DNA of 64,000 bases from Inhella proteolytica (GCF_016093275.1 NZ_JAEDAK010000020.1:1-64000), one strand, 5' to 3'. Positions 32,739 to 42,447 are shown, numbered from the stretch's first letter. A program made the numbers and translations. Notes: generated by a model from the sequence alone, not told the origin.

Positions 32739-33451
32739 TCAGAGCAGGGGGTCTCTGATGGATCTGCGAAACCAACCGGCCAGATCACCATGGCTTTAGT
32801 GGTGTAGTCAAACCTCTCGATAACAAAGGTAACCGGGAGGCCAGTTGGATACTTGACATCCACTCGATTTCCAATACGGATAAGGCTAGTCTGCCCCGCG
32901 TAGGAACTCAAGATGGATTGCTTTGCCTGGTAATAGTCATAGCCCAGGTCCCTGTCCAGTGTATTTATCGGGGAAACTGACGACGTAGGGGCGCACTTTG
33001 GCAGCTTTTCCAAGAGCACCCCAACGACCATTTTAACGGTATCGTCAGAAATCTTCTGAAAACCAAGCCCTCTTAAGCGCATAGCTTGATCCCGAGCATT
33101 TCTTGTTACTGTCTCGCAATCCGCCCCGCGACAAATGGTCGTATCTCGCAAGCCTTTACCGCGGATCTCAACCTTCTCAAGGAGGTGGGTGAAAGAATTC
33201 CGCTCCCACCCGCTTAGCAGGATGTTGGAGCCCGTACCACAGTCGAGCGCCGTCAGTTGACCCTTAGGCAGCTCTTGAACTTGATAGGTTGAACCGCCAG
33301 CTTCCCCATCTATATGGGATTCGCTTCCAAGCTTGTTGTTCGATGCCGGAATTTTGAGTGGCTCATAAGAGCCGCAAAACGCTTTAGCTTGACCTGATAG
33401 AACTACAAGCAAGGTCAGTCCAAACACTTTTGAAAGAAAATTCTTTTGCAT
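32735..33451 (-). CDS. Exported cysteine-rich hypothetical protein
   Basis: This is a 238-residue protein with a clear signal peptide (MQKNFLSKVFGLTLLVVLSG, cleavage near AKA-FCG). The mature part has seven cysteines (FCGSYE, ALDCGTG, TICRGADCE, KCAPT, TPCSE), probably in disulfides, and a polar mid-region. The start at 33451 has GGGAG upstream and a sharp signal peptide; a longer reading from 33517 is less likely. AT-rich sequence upstream (around 33480-33510) could carry the promoter for this three-gene block. No family is recognised. The gene is first in the block and overlaps the next by four bases. Confidence 0.65.
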   Translation of the reverse strand: MQKNFLSKVFGLTLLVVLSGQAKAFCGSYEPLKIPASNNKLGSESHIDGEAGGSTYQVQELPKGQLTALDCGTGSNILLSGWERNSFTHLLEKVEIRGKGLRDTTICRGADCETVTRNARDQAMRLRGLGFQKISDDTVKMVVGVLLEKLPKCAPTSSVSPINTLDRDLGYDYYQAKQSILSSYAGQTSLIRIGNRVDVKYPTGLPVTFVIERFDYTTKAMVIWPVGFADPSETPCSE

Positions 33452-33729
33452 ATGCGCTCCCAAAAAGCTGAAGGGCCGCGATTCTGATTTTGTATATTTT
33501 GAAATGCACAAGGGCATACCCCCGGTTGCCTCATGAAGAAGCCGTCTGAAGGTGCCTCTGGCAGCTCAGCTATCAGCGCGGGCGTTCTGGATCACTGACA
33601 GTGGGGCCCTCGAGGCCAGCGACTTTGAGCCTAGGACTGCTGAACACCAGCCTGTTGCCAGGCAACTGACCGGCGAAACCGGCCTTGATGCCCGCTTGGT
33701 GCGCAGCGCCTGCTGCCTAGACTGGCCCC
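33452..33729. other. Divergent intergenic region between accessory block and lipoprotein gene
   Basis: This 278-bp gap shifts from AT-rich (33452-33530) to GC-rich near the lipoprotein gene. This marks the right edge of the AT-richer block. A TATA-like run (TGTATATTTTG, 33491-33501) is a possible promoter element for the minus-strand genes. No gene was seen in it. Confidence 0.4.
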
Positions 33730-34305
33730 ATGTCCGTCTCGCGCCGCACCCTGCTCGCTGCCCTGCCCCTGCTGGCAGCCGGCTGCAGCACGCCGCTGCG
33801 CACCCCGCCGCTGGCCATCACGCCGCGCCAGGCCTTGCAATGGCGCAGCTTTGTGGACGAGCAGTTGCGCGGCCAGATTGCGCTGGGTGAGGTGCAGGGA
33901 GCGGATGAGCCCGCCGTGGGCTTCCTGCAGCAGGCGCTGGCCTTTGTGTGGGGCAGCCCGGTGGCGGGCCAGGTGGTGCTGGATGCGCTGGAAGACCAGC
34001 TGCGCGCGCTGCGCCTGCTGGCCAGTGCGGCCGAGCCCGGGCGCTACCGGCTGGACGCCAAGCTGATCCAGCTGGAGGTGGGCGGACTGATTGGCGGCGC
34101 CGAGGCGCAGGCGCGCGTGGAGTACACGGTGCGCGAGCGCGAGGAGGGCGGCCGGCTGATCTACCAGCGGCAGGTGCGCAGCGAAGGCAAGGCCGGCTGG
34201 CTGGACCACGCCTTCACGGCCGACCGGCAGCGCCTGGCCAAGGAGGCGGCGCTGCGCGCCGGGTTGGTGCTGCTGGCGCAGGATCTGGTGGCGCTACGGG
34301 TCTGA
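33730..34305 (+). CDS. Putative outer-membrane lipoprotein
   Basis: This 191-residue protein has a lipoprotein signal: RRTLLAALPLLAAGCSTPLR, with the lipobox Cys at residue 19. The N-terminal Arg pair also resembles a Tat signal. The mature part is alpha/beta with a mid-segment GRYRLDAKLIQLEVGGLIGGAEAQ-like stretch and an antiparallel ending (ARVEYTVRERE, then RLIYQRQVRSEGKAG), which resembles small lipoproteins that bind partner membrane proteins. I could not match it to PqiC, YajG or LptE with confidence. It stands alone, with a repeat-bearing gap after it. Confidence 0.65.
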   Translation: MSVSRRTLLAALPLLAAGCSTPLRTPPLAITPRQALQWRSFVDEQLRGQIALGEVQGADEPAVGFLQQALAFVWGSPVAGQVVLDALEDQLRALRLLASAAEPGRYRLDAKLIQLEVGGLIGGAEAQARVEYTVREREEGGRLIYQRQVRSEGKAGWLDHAFTADRQRLAKEAALRAGLVLLAQDLVALRV

Positions 34306-34395
34306 AATTGCGACCTGACCTGCATTCCTGCTGGACCTTGTGGCCGCCCAGGCCAGAGCCCTGACGCGAGTTCGGCGGACCCTGTGAGAGCGCTC

Positions 34396-34470
34396 GGGGG
34401 CTTCACCCCCGAACCCCGACCCGCATTTCTTTGCTGCGCCAAAGAAACGCGGGGCAAAGAAAGGCGCCAA
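34396..34470 (+). repeat. 75-bp structured repeat, copy 1 (two hairpins)
   Basis: This copy folds by eye into a 5-bp hairpin (GGGGG-CTTCA-CCCCC) and an 8-bp hairpin (TTTCTTTG, loop CTGCGC, CAAAGAAA), followed by CGGGGCAAAGAAAGGCGCC. It is 67/75 identical to the reverse complement of 34827-34901. Two of the eight differences form a compensatory pair in the first stem, four fall in the second loop and two in the spacer. This pattern points to selection for structure. Confidence 0.8.
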
Positions 34471-34826
34471 CCCACACAGTCGCCCTAGGGGCGAACTGTG
34501 ATGGCGGTGCTTGGGCTCACACTGACACGAGCCCCCATCTGACTGCGACGGTCAGGACGACGAAGGCGCCCGGAGTACCGGTCGTCCCGGGCACCGCACA
34601 CCATCACCCTCGACGCTCCGAAGAACAAACCCCCAACCAGCGCAATACCTGCAAGGACGCTCATTGGGGGTCCCTTCATCACAGAAAGCCCGCGATGGTT
34701 TGCAGTGGTCTAGTCGGCCGGTACTCCGGCCAGCTTAGCGGGCAGGTTTTCGCAGTCCCAGGAGGGGTGTGGGAGCCATGTGCGCCAGCCGTGCAGTCGC
34801 GGCCGACCCGAGGTCGGCTGCGTACA
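34471..34826. other. Gene-free interior between the two inverted repeat copies
   Basis: This 356-bp segment has no convincing gene and no transposase. It carries a nested inverted repeat: CCGGAGTACCGG at 34570-34581 and its reverse complement at 34718-34729. Each 75-bp copy is also followed on its inner side by a short palindrome (near 34480-34493 and 34802-34818). Open frames here are short and look incidental. With the flanking copies it forms a nested symmetric unit of about 506 bp. Confidence 0.55.
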
Positions 34827-34901
34827 TTGGCGCCTTTCTTTGCCCCGCGTTTCTTTGGCAAGACAAAGAAATGCGGGTCGGGGTGTGGGGTTGAAGACCC
34901 C
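34827..34901 (-). repeat. 75-bp structured repeat, copy 2 (inverted)
   Basis: On the minus strand this reads GGGGT-CTTCA-ACCCC, then TTTCTTTG, loop TCTTGC, CAAAGAAA, and the same 19-bp tail as copy 1. Stem pairing is kept despite base changes relative to copy 1. It ends 51 bp before the stop of the chemoreceptor gene and could act as its transcription end. Confidence 0.8.
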
Positions 34902-34952
34902 ACAGGCTCTGACGCACACCCACACCAGGGCCAAACAGCCCCCATCACCGCC

Positions 34953-36827
34953 CTAGTCGGTCCGGAACGCCCCCATCACCCCGATGAGCTGCTGCGCCTG
35001 ATCCTTCAGGCTCATGGCCGCCGCGCTGCTTTGCTCCACCAGGGCGGCGTTCTGCTGGGTGGCGTTGTCCAGCTCGGTGACGGCCTGGCCGACTTCCTGG
35101 ATGCCGCGGCTTTGCTCGTTGGTGGCCAGGCTGATGGCGCGCACCGTTTCGGTGACCTCGGCGACGACACGCAGCAGCTCGTCCATGCCCTGGCCGGCCT
35201 CGCGCACCCGGGTGGCGCCGGCCTGCACCTGCTCGCTGCTGGCCTGGATGAGGCTGCGCACCTCACGCGCGGCGGTGGCGCTGCGTTGTGCCAGGCTGCG
35301 CACTTCGGCCGCGACGACGGCAAAGCCGCGGCCCATCTCGCCGGCGCGCGCCGCCTCGACAGCAGCGTTCAGGGCCAGGATGTTGGTCTGGAAGGCGATG
35401 CCGTCGATGACGCCAATGATGTCGGCGATCTTGCGGCTGCTGCCCTCGATGCCCTGCATCAGCTGCACCACCTCGCCCACCATGGCACCGTTGCGGGTGG
35501 CAGCGCCACTGGCCTGTTCGGCCAGGCGGCTGGCGTTGCCGGCGGCCTCGGCATTGCTGCGCACCGATTCGCTCAGTTCCGTCATGGCCGAGGCGGTCTC
35601 CTCCAGGCTGGAGGCGGTCTGCTCGGTGCGGTGGCTCAGGTCAGCACTGCCCTGCGAGACCTCGGCGCTGGCGGTGGCGATCGAATCGGAGGTGGCGCGC
35701 ACCTGCTGCACCAAGTGCGCCAGGCTGCCGACGAACTGGTTGAAGCTCTCGGCCAGGTGGCCGATCTCGTCGCTGCTCTCGACCTTCATGCGCCGGGTCA
35801 GATCCCCCTGGCCGTTGGCGATCTCGCCCAGCAGCTGCGCGGCGCGGCCCACCGGCGCGGCCACCGCGCGCGAGGCCATCAGCACCAGGCCGAGCGAGAG
35901 CAGGCCGCCGATGAGGATGCCGGCCAGCGCCGCCACCTGCACGGCGCGCGTCACCGGGCCCACCAGCTCGGCCTGCGGCACCTCGGCCACTACGTAGCCC
36001 TCCAGCTCGGGCACATAGGAGCTGGCCAGGAAGCGCGCGCCCTCGTGCTCGTGCTGCAGCACGGCGAAGGGCTTCTTGTCCAGCAGCACGCGGGCGGCGG
36101 CGTCGTCCAGCTTGAACAGGCCTTGCAGCTTGTGCTTGCCCTCGATGGTGAGCTTGGGGTCGCGGTGGATCAGCACGCTGCCGTCACCGCGCACCAGGAA
36201 CACCGAGCCGGTCTGGCCGATGGTGTAGGCCTTGATGCTCTGCGCCATCGCGTCCACCGAGAGCGCCACGCCGGTGGCGCCGCGCTGCGTGGGGCTGGCC
36301 TCAAAGCGCGCGTTGATGAACATCATGTAGGCCTTGCTGGTGGGGTCCTGGTCGATCTCCACCGAGTAGGGCTTGCCCGAGTTCAGCATCGCGGGCAGCC
36401 AGGTATCGCGCTCGGCCAGCATGCGCGAAAGGCCCGCCTCATTGAAGTACTTGCCGGTCGCCTGCGAGACCCAGAACACCTGCGCGGTGGCCTGCTGCTG
36501 CTTGACGGCGCCGGCCAGGGCCTTCCAGTCGGCCACGCCTTCGTCGGGCAGGCCGGCGGCCTCCCACTTCAGCAGAAAGGGGTCGTGCGCGACCTGCAGC
36601 GAGGCCGAGAGCGGCACGGCGATGCGGCGCTGGATGTCGGCGCGGATGCCGGTCACCAGGGCCGGCAGCTCGTCGTTGACGATGCGTCCACGCACCGTGC
36701 TGCCGATCATCCAGGTGCTGATGACACCGCTGACCGCGCTGAACAGCAGCAGGCAGGCCGCCATGCAGGTGATCAGCTTGCGCTGGATGGACCAGCGCGC
36801 CCACTGCCGCTTCATGAATCCGAGCAT
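34953..36827 (-). CDS. Methyl-accepting chemotaxis protein with Cache sensor domain
   Basis: This 624-residue chemoreceptor has a first transmembrane helix near residues 17-40 ([19 protein letters not shown]) and a periplasmic Cache-type sensor of about 260 residues containing [29 protein letters not shown] and [16 protein letters not shown] second helix lies near 303-325 and is followed by HAMP. The cytoplasmic signalling hairpin contains [19 protein letters not shown] and [12 protein letters not shown]. Cache receptors of this type usually sense small organic ligands such as carboxylates or amino acids. The ATG at 36827 has GGAG six bases before it, better than the GTG four codons upstream. 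It lies 50 bp downstream of the HTH gene of the secretion locus and could be co-transcribed. Confidence 0.92.
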   Translation of the reverse strand: MLGFMKRQWARWSIQRKLITCMAACLLLFSAVSGVISTWMIGSTVRGRIVNDELPALVTGIRADIQRRIAVPLSASLQVAHDPFLLKWEAAGLPDEGVADWKALAGAVKQQQATAQVFWVSQATGKYFNEAGLSRMLAERDTWLPAMLNSGKPYSVEIDQDPTSKAYMMFINARFEASPTQRGATGVALSVDAMAQSIKAYTIGQTGSVFLVRGDGSVLIHRDPKLTIEGKHKLQGLFKLDDAAARVLLDKKPFAVLQHEHEGARFLASSYVPELEGYVVAEVPQAELVGPVTRAVQVAALAGILIGGLLSLGLVLMASRAVAAPVGRAAQLLGEIANGQGDLTRRMKVESSDEIGHLAESFNQFVGSLAHLVQQVRATSDSIATASAEVSQGSADLSHRTEQTASSLEETASAMTELSESVRSNAEAAGNASRLAEQASGAATRNGAMVGEVVQLMQGIEGSSRKIADIIGVIDGIAFQTNILALNAAVEAARAGEMGRGFAVVAAEVRSLAQRSATAAREVRSLIQASSEQVQAGATRVREAGQGMDELLRVVAEVTETVRAISLATNEQSRGIQEVGQAVTELDNATQQNAALVEQSSAAAMSLKDQAQQLIGVMGAFRTD

Positions 36828-36889
36828 CGTCGTCTCCACTGGGGGTGAGCAACGATTTCACGCGCGCCCCTCGGGGGGCGTCATGGGAA

Positions 36890-37666
36890 TTACCCTTCTT
36901 TTGCAGGAGGGTTGAGCGAGCGCGGCGGCGCCTCGCGCCGCAGCTTCGCAAACGGCCCGAACAGCCAGGAGCGCACGGCGATCACCATGGTGTAGGGGCG
37001 CTTCTGGTCCGGGGGCAGGCGCTGGTCGGCCAGGTGTTGCTGGGCGAAGTCTTGCGCCACGCGCTGCAGGCGTTCGTTGAAGGCGGTGATCAGGGCCGGG
37101 CTGATCTGGCCGTGCACCAGCAGCAGCTTCTCGCCCTCGCCATCGAAGTCGCTGGCGAAGAACTCGTCCACCGCGTGTTCGCGGAAGAAGCGCATCACCG
37201 GCCCGCCCGGGCGCCAGCGGAAGGTCTTGGCCACCAGCAGGCGGTAGCGGTTCAGCGGCCGCAGCTCGATGAAGCCCAGCCGGTCCAGCTGCGTGAGGCA
37301 GCGGATGCCCTCGGCCTCGTCGTAGCGGTAGGTGGCCAGCACCTGCTCGAAGGGCCATTGCGAGAGGCAGCAGATCGCCATCAGCAGCAGCTTGGGGTCG
37401 CCCACCACCGCCTGCTCCTGCTCCACCGAGAGCTCGCGGCGCAGCGGCTGGGCGTCGGCCACGCGGCGCGCCAGGTCGGCGAAGTCCATCTTCAGCACGC
37501 GCAGCACCTCGTCGATGCGCGAGAGCGGCAGATCACCCTCGGCCGCGAACATGCGCTTGACGCTGCTCTCGGCCAGATCCAGGTGCTGCGCCAGTTCGGC
37601 GTAGGTGATGCCGGCGAGCTTGAGCTCGGCCTTCAGGGCGTTGATGAGGTCGCGCGTGCTAGACAT
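36890..37666 (-). CDS. XRE-type helix-turn-helix regulator next to the two-partner secretion genes
   Basis: This 258-residue cytoplasmic protein begins MSSTRDLINALKAELKLAGI. A helix-turn-helix at residues 20-65 has TYAELAQHLDLAESSVKRMF and SRIDEVLRVLKMDFADLAR. The rest is a roughly 190-residue effector part with LLLMAICCLSQWPFEQVL and RFFREHAVDEFFASDFDGEG, not recognised by family name; similar proteins occur in Burkholderiales as stand-alone regulators. The start is 11 bases after the stop of the TpsA-caspase gene on the same strand, so it is probably in the tps transcript and may control it. Confidence 0.8.
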   Translation of the reverse strand: MSSTRDLINALKAELKLAGITYAELAQHLDLAESSVKRMFAAEGDLPLSRIDEVLRVLKMDFADLARRVADAQPLRRELSVEQEQAVVGDPKLLLMAICCLSQWPFEQVLATYRYDEAEGIRCLTQLDRLGFIELRPLNRYRLLVAKTFRWRPGGPVMRFFREHAVDEFFASDFDGEGEKLLLVHGQISPALITAFNERLQRVAQDFAQQHLADQRLPPDQKRPYTMVIAVRSWLFGPFAKLRREAPPRSLNPPAKEG

Positions 37667-37677
37667 CCCGGCAGTAT

Positions 37678-40600
37678 CTATTTCTCCAGGCTGCGCTTTT
37701 CGAACAGGTAGTCAGTGTTGTCCTGGTGCCCGGCCGCGCGTGCGGCGCCGTAGCGCGGGGTCTGCGGGAACTCGCGCGCCACCTCGAAGCGCACACGCTC
37801 GTAGAGCTGGTTGCCGATCTGCCAGGCGCTGAGCTGCTTGAGCCGCTCCATCAGATGCCAGGCGAACACGGAGTGGCCGTCGCGCCCGGTGTCGGCCACG
37901 GGTTCGTTGCCGCCGGAGGAGAGCACCACCACGGCCTTGCGGCTGAGCAGGCTGTCGGGGGCGGCGCTGCGGTCCACTTGCACCTTCTCGCTGCCGGCCA
38001 GGGTGCCGGAGTAGCAACTGTCTGAGACCAGCAGGGTCTGGCGCGCGCCGATCAGACCCACCAGGCGGGCGATGTCGGCATTGCTGAGCCAGCTCTGCGG
38101 CTGGTCGGCACGGCTGTCGGCGGGCAGCCAGTAGCCCATGTTGGCGCTGGGTTCGACGACGCCGTGGCCGGCGTAGTAGATCAGCACGGAGTCGTTGCCG
38201 TCGGTCTCGAGCGCGAGCTGGTTGAGCGCGCGCACCATGGCTTCCTTGCTGGCGTTTTCCAGCGTCAGGGTCTCGTAGCCGAGCTGCTCTTCGAGCAGGC
38301 GCTGCATGGCGCGCACGTCGTCGAGCGCGCCGCTCAGGTCGGCCACGCGGTCGTCCTGGTAGTCGTTGACGCCGATCAGCAGCGCCACCTTGCGCGCGAT
38401 GGTGGGCAGCGCGGCCTCGCGCACCTTGCGCGCCTGGGCGCGGCGCAGGCGCTCCAGCCCGGTCTGGGTCTTGGCGGCGGGCGCGGCCTGGGGCGTCGTG
38501 CTGGCCAGGCGGGCGGCCTGGATCTGCGCCTTCAGCGCCTCGGTGATCAGGCACTGGCCGCTGGCCAGTTCGGGCTCGCTGGTGCAGGGACGTACATCCG
38601 CCAGGGCCGGGTCCAGCTGCAGGCGGTGCAGGGCGTCGGCGAAGACCTTCTTCTTGTAGTTGTCGCGCGCGGCCAGCAGGGTGATGAGCTCGGCGCGCGA
38701 CATCTGGCTGCTGTTGATGGGCGTGAAGCTGGTGCCACCGCTGCCCTGGGCCACGCCGGGCAGGGCGTCGAGGGTGCGGCCCTCGCTGGGGGTGGAGAGT
38801 TGCACCAGCGGCGCGCTCTGCGTCAGCGCCGTGCCCAGGGCCACCTGGGTGTCCACCGCCGCGGGCGCCACGCTGGCGCTGGTGCTGGGCGGGCCGGAAC
38901 GGTAGAAGGCGCCGCTGCCGGCGGCACCGACGACGAGGTTGCCGCTGGCATCGCGGCTGAAGGCGGCGGGGCTGACGCTGTACTGCGTGAAGCTGGGGCT
39001 CAGCGCCCCCAGGCTGCCGGTGCTGCCCTGGTCCATGAAGACGAGCCAGCGGCCATTCGGCGTTTGCAGGGCATCCGCCCCGGCCTCGTTGCTGAAGCGC
39101 TGCATAGGGCTGCTGCCGTCGGCGCCGAGCAGGGTGATGGCGTCGCCGGGGGCGGTGGAGCGCAGGGCGGCACCGGGCAGCAGGGTGAAGTCATCGATCG
39201 CCAGTTGCAGGCGCGAGGGAATGCCCAGCACCCCTGCAAAGCTCACCAGCTGCCCTTCAATGGTGATGCGCGTGACCGCAGCGCTGGGCATGTCGCGCAG
39301 GTTCTCGCCGAGTTGACGAAGTTCGGCGCTGCTCACCACCGCGTTCGGGGCGCGCTCGGTGAGCTTGAGGTGGAGCAGGCTGCCGGCGGACAGCTGCGGG
39401 GTCCCTGCGCCCTGGGTGTCGTTCTCCAGCCCGACGCTGTTACCCGTGCCATCCAGCAAGAGGGTGCTGCCCGCGCTCAGGCGCCACGGGCCGGCAACTT
39501 CGATGGTGGCGGAGGTCCCGAGGGATTCGCGGCCGGTCAGGATCAAGTCCTTGGTGGCGGTGACGGTGCCGGCGTTGTTGGCAAGGCGCACGCCAAAGTC
39601 GTCGGCGCCGGTTCCGGTGAGCCGAATGGTGCCGCCGCTCAAGGTGCTGCGCTCGTACACCGCCACACCCATGCCGCTGTGCCCGGCGCCATTGCGCGAG
39701 CTGCCGGTCAGCTCGATGGTCTCGGCCTGCAGATTGCTGTTGAGCAAGGCCACGCCCACCAGGGCGAGACTCTGGCCGGCCAGTTCCGGGCTGGCGGGGT
39801 CGGGCGCCACACCGCTCATCTCGATGCGGCCGGTGGGGCCCGGGGCGCTCAGCTGGCTGTCGCGCACCTGGATGCCGAAGGCGTGATCGCCGTACTCGCC
39901 CGGCAACTCTCCAAAGCCACCCAGGGCACGCAGGCCGATCGCTCCGCCCCCAGCCGCCAGGCGGCTGTCAAACACTGCCAGGCGCGAATCCCGGCTTTCC
40001 AGGTTGATGTTGAGCGGGGCGCCACTGGACACGATTTCCGAACCCGTCAGGAGCATGCGGCCCGCGCTGGCGCTGAAGCGCCCACCGGCCTGCACGGTGG
40101 CGTCGATGATCTGCACGAAGCCGCTGTTGGCAACTTGCGGGCCGACCAGTTCGAACACGCCGTTGCTCGGGCCGCGCAGGATGCCCGCGCCCAGGCTCAC
40201 GCCGCGGTTGGTGCCTTCCAGGCGCACCAGGCTGGCCGCCGCGGCGTCGAGCAGTTGCTCATCGGCCGCACTGCCGCTAATGAAGCTGCTGCGGTTGGAG
40301 ACAAGGGTCACTGTGCCCCCGGTGGCGGTAATCAAGGCCGGCCCGCTGTACGCATTGGCCGACACGCCGGCGCCACCAAACTCAGCCAGCTGGTTGATCT
40401 GCCCATCGATCCGCAGTTCAGCACTGGAGGAGCTGGCGTTGAGCGTGAGGCGCGCGTTGTTGCCGCGCACCCCGCTGCCACCGAAGCCGCGCAACCACAG
40501 GCGATCGGTGGCGATCAGATGCGTGTTGGCGCGCAGATCGATGCCACGCTCCGGCAAAACGGTTCCCGCCACCAGGGGGCCGCTGCCCGCGGCACCCACC

Positions 40601-42447
40601 ATGTTGATGACCCGGGCGCGAATTTCCATGGGGTTGACGCCCGTGCCGTCGACGCGGATGGCGGTGGCCCGGCCGCCCACGCTGGTGGCGGTTCCGGCCT
40701 GGGCCGAGAACGTGCCGCTTCCCAGGTCGAAGAGGCTGCCGTTGAGGTAGATCCCGATGCGGGACGCGGGTGCGAACGGAGCGCTCGTGAGATCGGCGAG
40801 CGCCGCGGCGTAGGCGTCGGGGGTGAAGCCGCCCTCGAACTCCAGCTGGCGCGAGGTCTGGCTGCCGATCGTCACGTTGCCGCCGCGCGTGTCGATCACC
40901 GAGTCCACGATGGCAATGGCACCGGAGCTGCCACGGGCCGCCTGCACGAAGAGGTTGAGCGGGTTGCCGGTCGTTTGCACGCGGCTGTTGCGCATGCCGA
41001 TGTGGCGGTGGGCGTCGAAGGTGAGCGACACCCCGGCTGGCGGCGCCACCACCAGGTTCATGCCATCCACGGTGATGTCGCCAGCCTGGCTGTTGGCGCC
41101 CGCGCTGGCCGTGGCGATGGTGACGGAATTGCCCGCATTCAGCGCCGCCGCGATGGTGGCGGTGGCGATCGTGGAGTCGTCGCCCGTGCTGGTGAAGAGC
41201 GGGCCGGCGCTGATGTTGGTGTTGCTGGCGGTGTCCGACACCAGGATGTTGTTCGGATCGATCAGCCAGTTGCCGGCTCGGCCGCCCGGCGCCTGCAGGT
41301 TCAGGCCGGCGGGCCGCGCATCCAACCAGCCGCCCGAGGTCTCCACGAAGCCGCCGTTGCCGCCCTGCGGTCCGCCCTGGGCGCTGAAGTGCCCGTAGGC
41401 GCGCGTGGCCTCGTTGCTCCACAGCCAGATCGAGCCGCCGTCGCCGGCCTGCGTGGCGTCGGCGCGCAGTTCGGCCTGCGGGCCCATGTAGACGGCGCGG
41501 GCGTTGGGCAGTGCCGCATCGCGACCGCCGGCCCCGCCACCCACATAGATGCGCCCGCCGCCCGCGGGCGCCGAGGTGTCCGCGCGGGTGCCATCGAGCA
41601 GGGCCACTTCCTGGCCCAGCAGCTGGATCTCGCCGCCGGCGGCGGCGGTGACGCTGCCCGCGCCCAGGCTCAGGCGCTGGCTGGCCTGCAGCACGATGCG
41701 GCCCTGGGCGTCGGTGCCGAGCGAGTCGGCCTGCACCAGACCCTGCTGGTTGACGCTGGCGGCATGCACGTCGATGCGGCCGCCCGGCGCGCTCAAGGCG
41801 CCCAGGTTCAGCACCTCGCCAGCGGGCACGTCGACGCGCACGGCGAGGTTGGGCGCGCCGCTGTCCACCAACTCCACCTGACGCGCCGCGGCCAGCTGCA
41901 CCTGGCCAGCCTCGATCGAACCCGTGTTCTCCACCCGGCCGCCTAACAGCACGATCTGCCCGCCCAGGCTGCCGCGCAGCTGGCCCTCGTTGCGCAGGCT
42001 GGCGCCCTGGTCGGCGCTGAAGCGGTAGCGGCCGCTGATGAAGTCGGCGTCGCTGAGACTCAGCGTAGACGTGACGAGGCTGGCCACATCCACGCGCGCG
42101 CCGGCACCGAACAGCACGCCGTGCGGGTTCAGCAGCCAGACCTGGCCGTTCGAGCCCAGGCTGCCGAGGATCTGCGAGGGGTCGCTGCCGACCACGCGGT
42201 TCAGCACCTTGGAGCTGGCATTGGCCTGCTCGAAGTACACGCCGGCGCCGGGGCCGATCGAGAAGCTCTGCCAGTTCAGGATGGCGTTCGGGCTGTTGCG
42301 CACCGTCAGCTGGTTGCCCTGCTGCTGCAACTGGGCCTGGCCCTGCTGCACCTGCAGACCGGCGGGCAGGGTGGCGGCCAAGGCGGGCGTGCAGCACAGC
42401 GCGATCAGGGCGCGGGCGAGCGGGCGAAGCGTCGGAAAGCGGTTCAT
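37678..42447 (-). CDS. Two-partner secretion exoprotein (TpsA) with C-terminal caspase-like protease domain
   Basis: This is a 1589-residue protein. Residues 1-24 are a Sec signal (ALCCTPALA). Residues 25 to about 280 form the TPS (filamentous hemagglutinin N-terminal) secretion domain, with NSPNAILNWQSFSIG and LLNPHGVLFGAGARVDVAS (NPHG at 107-110). A long repeat-rich beta-helix runs to about 1180. A Ser/Thr/Pro linker and a helical segment (AARDNYKKKVFADAL) follow. Residues about 1350-1585 are a C14 caspase-like domain: KVALLIGVNDYQDD, catalytic His1428 in LIYYAGHG, catalytic Cys1478 in VSDSCYSG, then KAVVVLSSGGNEPV and GHSVFAWHLM. The His-Cys spacing of 50 is normal for caspase-type enzymes. 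TpsB (42464-44053) is the likely export pore. The predicted product is a surface or secreted protein carrying its own cysteine protease; substrate and processing are unknown. Confidence 0.9.
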   Translation of the reverse strand: MNRFPTLRPLARALIALCCTPALAATLPAGLQVQQGQAQLQQQGNQLTVRNSPNAILNWQSFSIGPGAGVYFEQANASSKVLNRVVGSDPSQILGSLGSNGQVWLLNPHGVLFGAGARVDVASLVTSTLSLSDADFISGRYRFSADQGASLRNEGQLRGSLGGQIVLLGGRVENTGSIEAGQVQLAAARQVELVDSGAPNLAVRVDVPAGEVLNLGALSAPGGRIDVHAASVNQQGLVQADSLGTDAQGRIVLQASQRLSLGAGSVTAAAGGEIQLLGQEVALLDGTRADTSAPAGGGRIYVGGGAGGRDAALPNARAVYMGPQAELRADATQAGDGGSIWLWSNEATRAYGHFSAQGGPQGGNGGFVETSGGWLDARPAGLNLQAPGGRAGNWLIDPNNILVSDTASNTNISAGPLFTSTGDDSTIATATIAAALNAGNSVTIATASAGANSQAGDITVDGMNLVVAPPAGVSLTFDAHRHIGMRNSRVQTTGNPLNLFVQAARGSSGAIAIVDSVIDTRGGNVTIGSQTSRQLEFEGGFTPDAYAAALADLTSAPFAPASRIGIYLNGSLFDLGSGTFSAQAGTATSVGGRATAIRVDGTGVNPMEIRARVINMVGAAGSGPLVAGTVLPERGIDLRANTHLIATDRLWLRGFGGSGVRGNNARLTLNASSSSAELRIDGQINQLAEFGGAGVSANAYSGPALITATGGTVTLVSNRSSFISGSAADEQLLDAAAASLVRLEGTNRGVSLGAGILRGPSNGVFELVGPQVANSGFVQIIDATVQAGGRFSASAGRMLLTGSEIVSSGAPLNINLESRDSRLAVFDSRLAAGGGAIGLRALGGFGELPGEYGDHAFGIQVRDSQLSAPGPTGRIEMSGVAPDPASPELAGQSLALVGVALLNSNLQAETIELTGSSRNGAGHSGMGVAVYERSTLSGGTIRLTGTGADDFGVRLANNAGTVTATKDLILTGRESLGTSATIEVAGPWRLSAGSTLLLDGTGNSVGLENDTQGAGTPQLSAGSLLHLKLTERAPNAVVSSAELRQLGENLRDMPSAAVTRITIEGQLVSFAGVLGIPSRLQLAIDDFTLLPGAALRSTAPGDAITLLGADGSSPMQRFSNEAGADALQTPNGRWLVFMDQGSTGSLGALSPSFTQYSVSPAAFSRDASGNLVVGAAGSGAFYRSGPPSTSASVAPAAVDTQVALGTALTQSAPLVQLSTPSEGRTLDALPGVAQGSGGTSFTPINSSQMSRAELITLLAARDNYKKKVFADALHRLQLDPALADVRPCTSEPELASGQCLITEALKAQIQAARLASTTPQAAPAAKTQTGLERLRRAQARKVREAALPTIARKVALLIGVNDYQDDRVADLSGALDDVRAMQRLLEEQLGYETLTLENASKEAMVRALNQLALETDGNDSVLIYYAGHGVVEPSANMGYWLPADSRADQPQSWLSNADIARLVGLIGARQTLLVSDSCYSGTLAGSEKVQVDRSAAPDSLLSRKAVVVLSSGGNEPVADTGRDGHSVFAWHLMERLKQLSAWQIGNQLYERVRFEVAREFPQTPRYGAARAAGHQDNTDYLFEKRSLEK

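Noticed and set aside
33730-34305. Assignment of the lipoprotein to PqiC or LptE
   Set aside because: Only the lipobox and general size fit; no family motif could be confirmed and no partner genes are adjacent.
34396-34901. Insertion sequence
   Set aside because: The core has no transposase frame and no target-site duplication was found; described as repeats instead.
34431-36848. A plus-strand open frame covering the repeats and the chemoreceptor gene
   Set aside because: The opposite strand encodes a complete Cache chemoreceptor; the plus-strand product has no recognisable domain.
38164-41946. A long plus-strand open frame opposite the TpsA-caspase gene
   Set aside because: It has low-complexity composition, no signal peptide and no motif, while the minus-strand product shows TPS and caspase domains.
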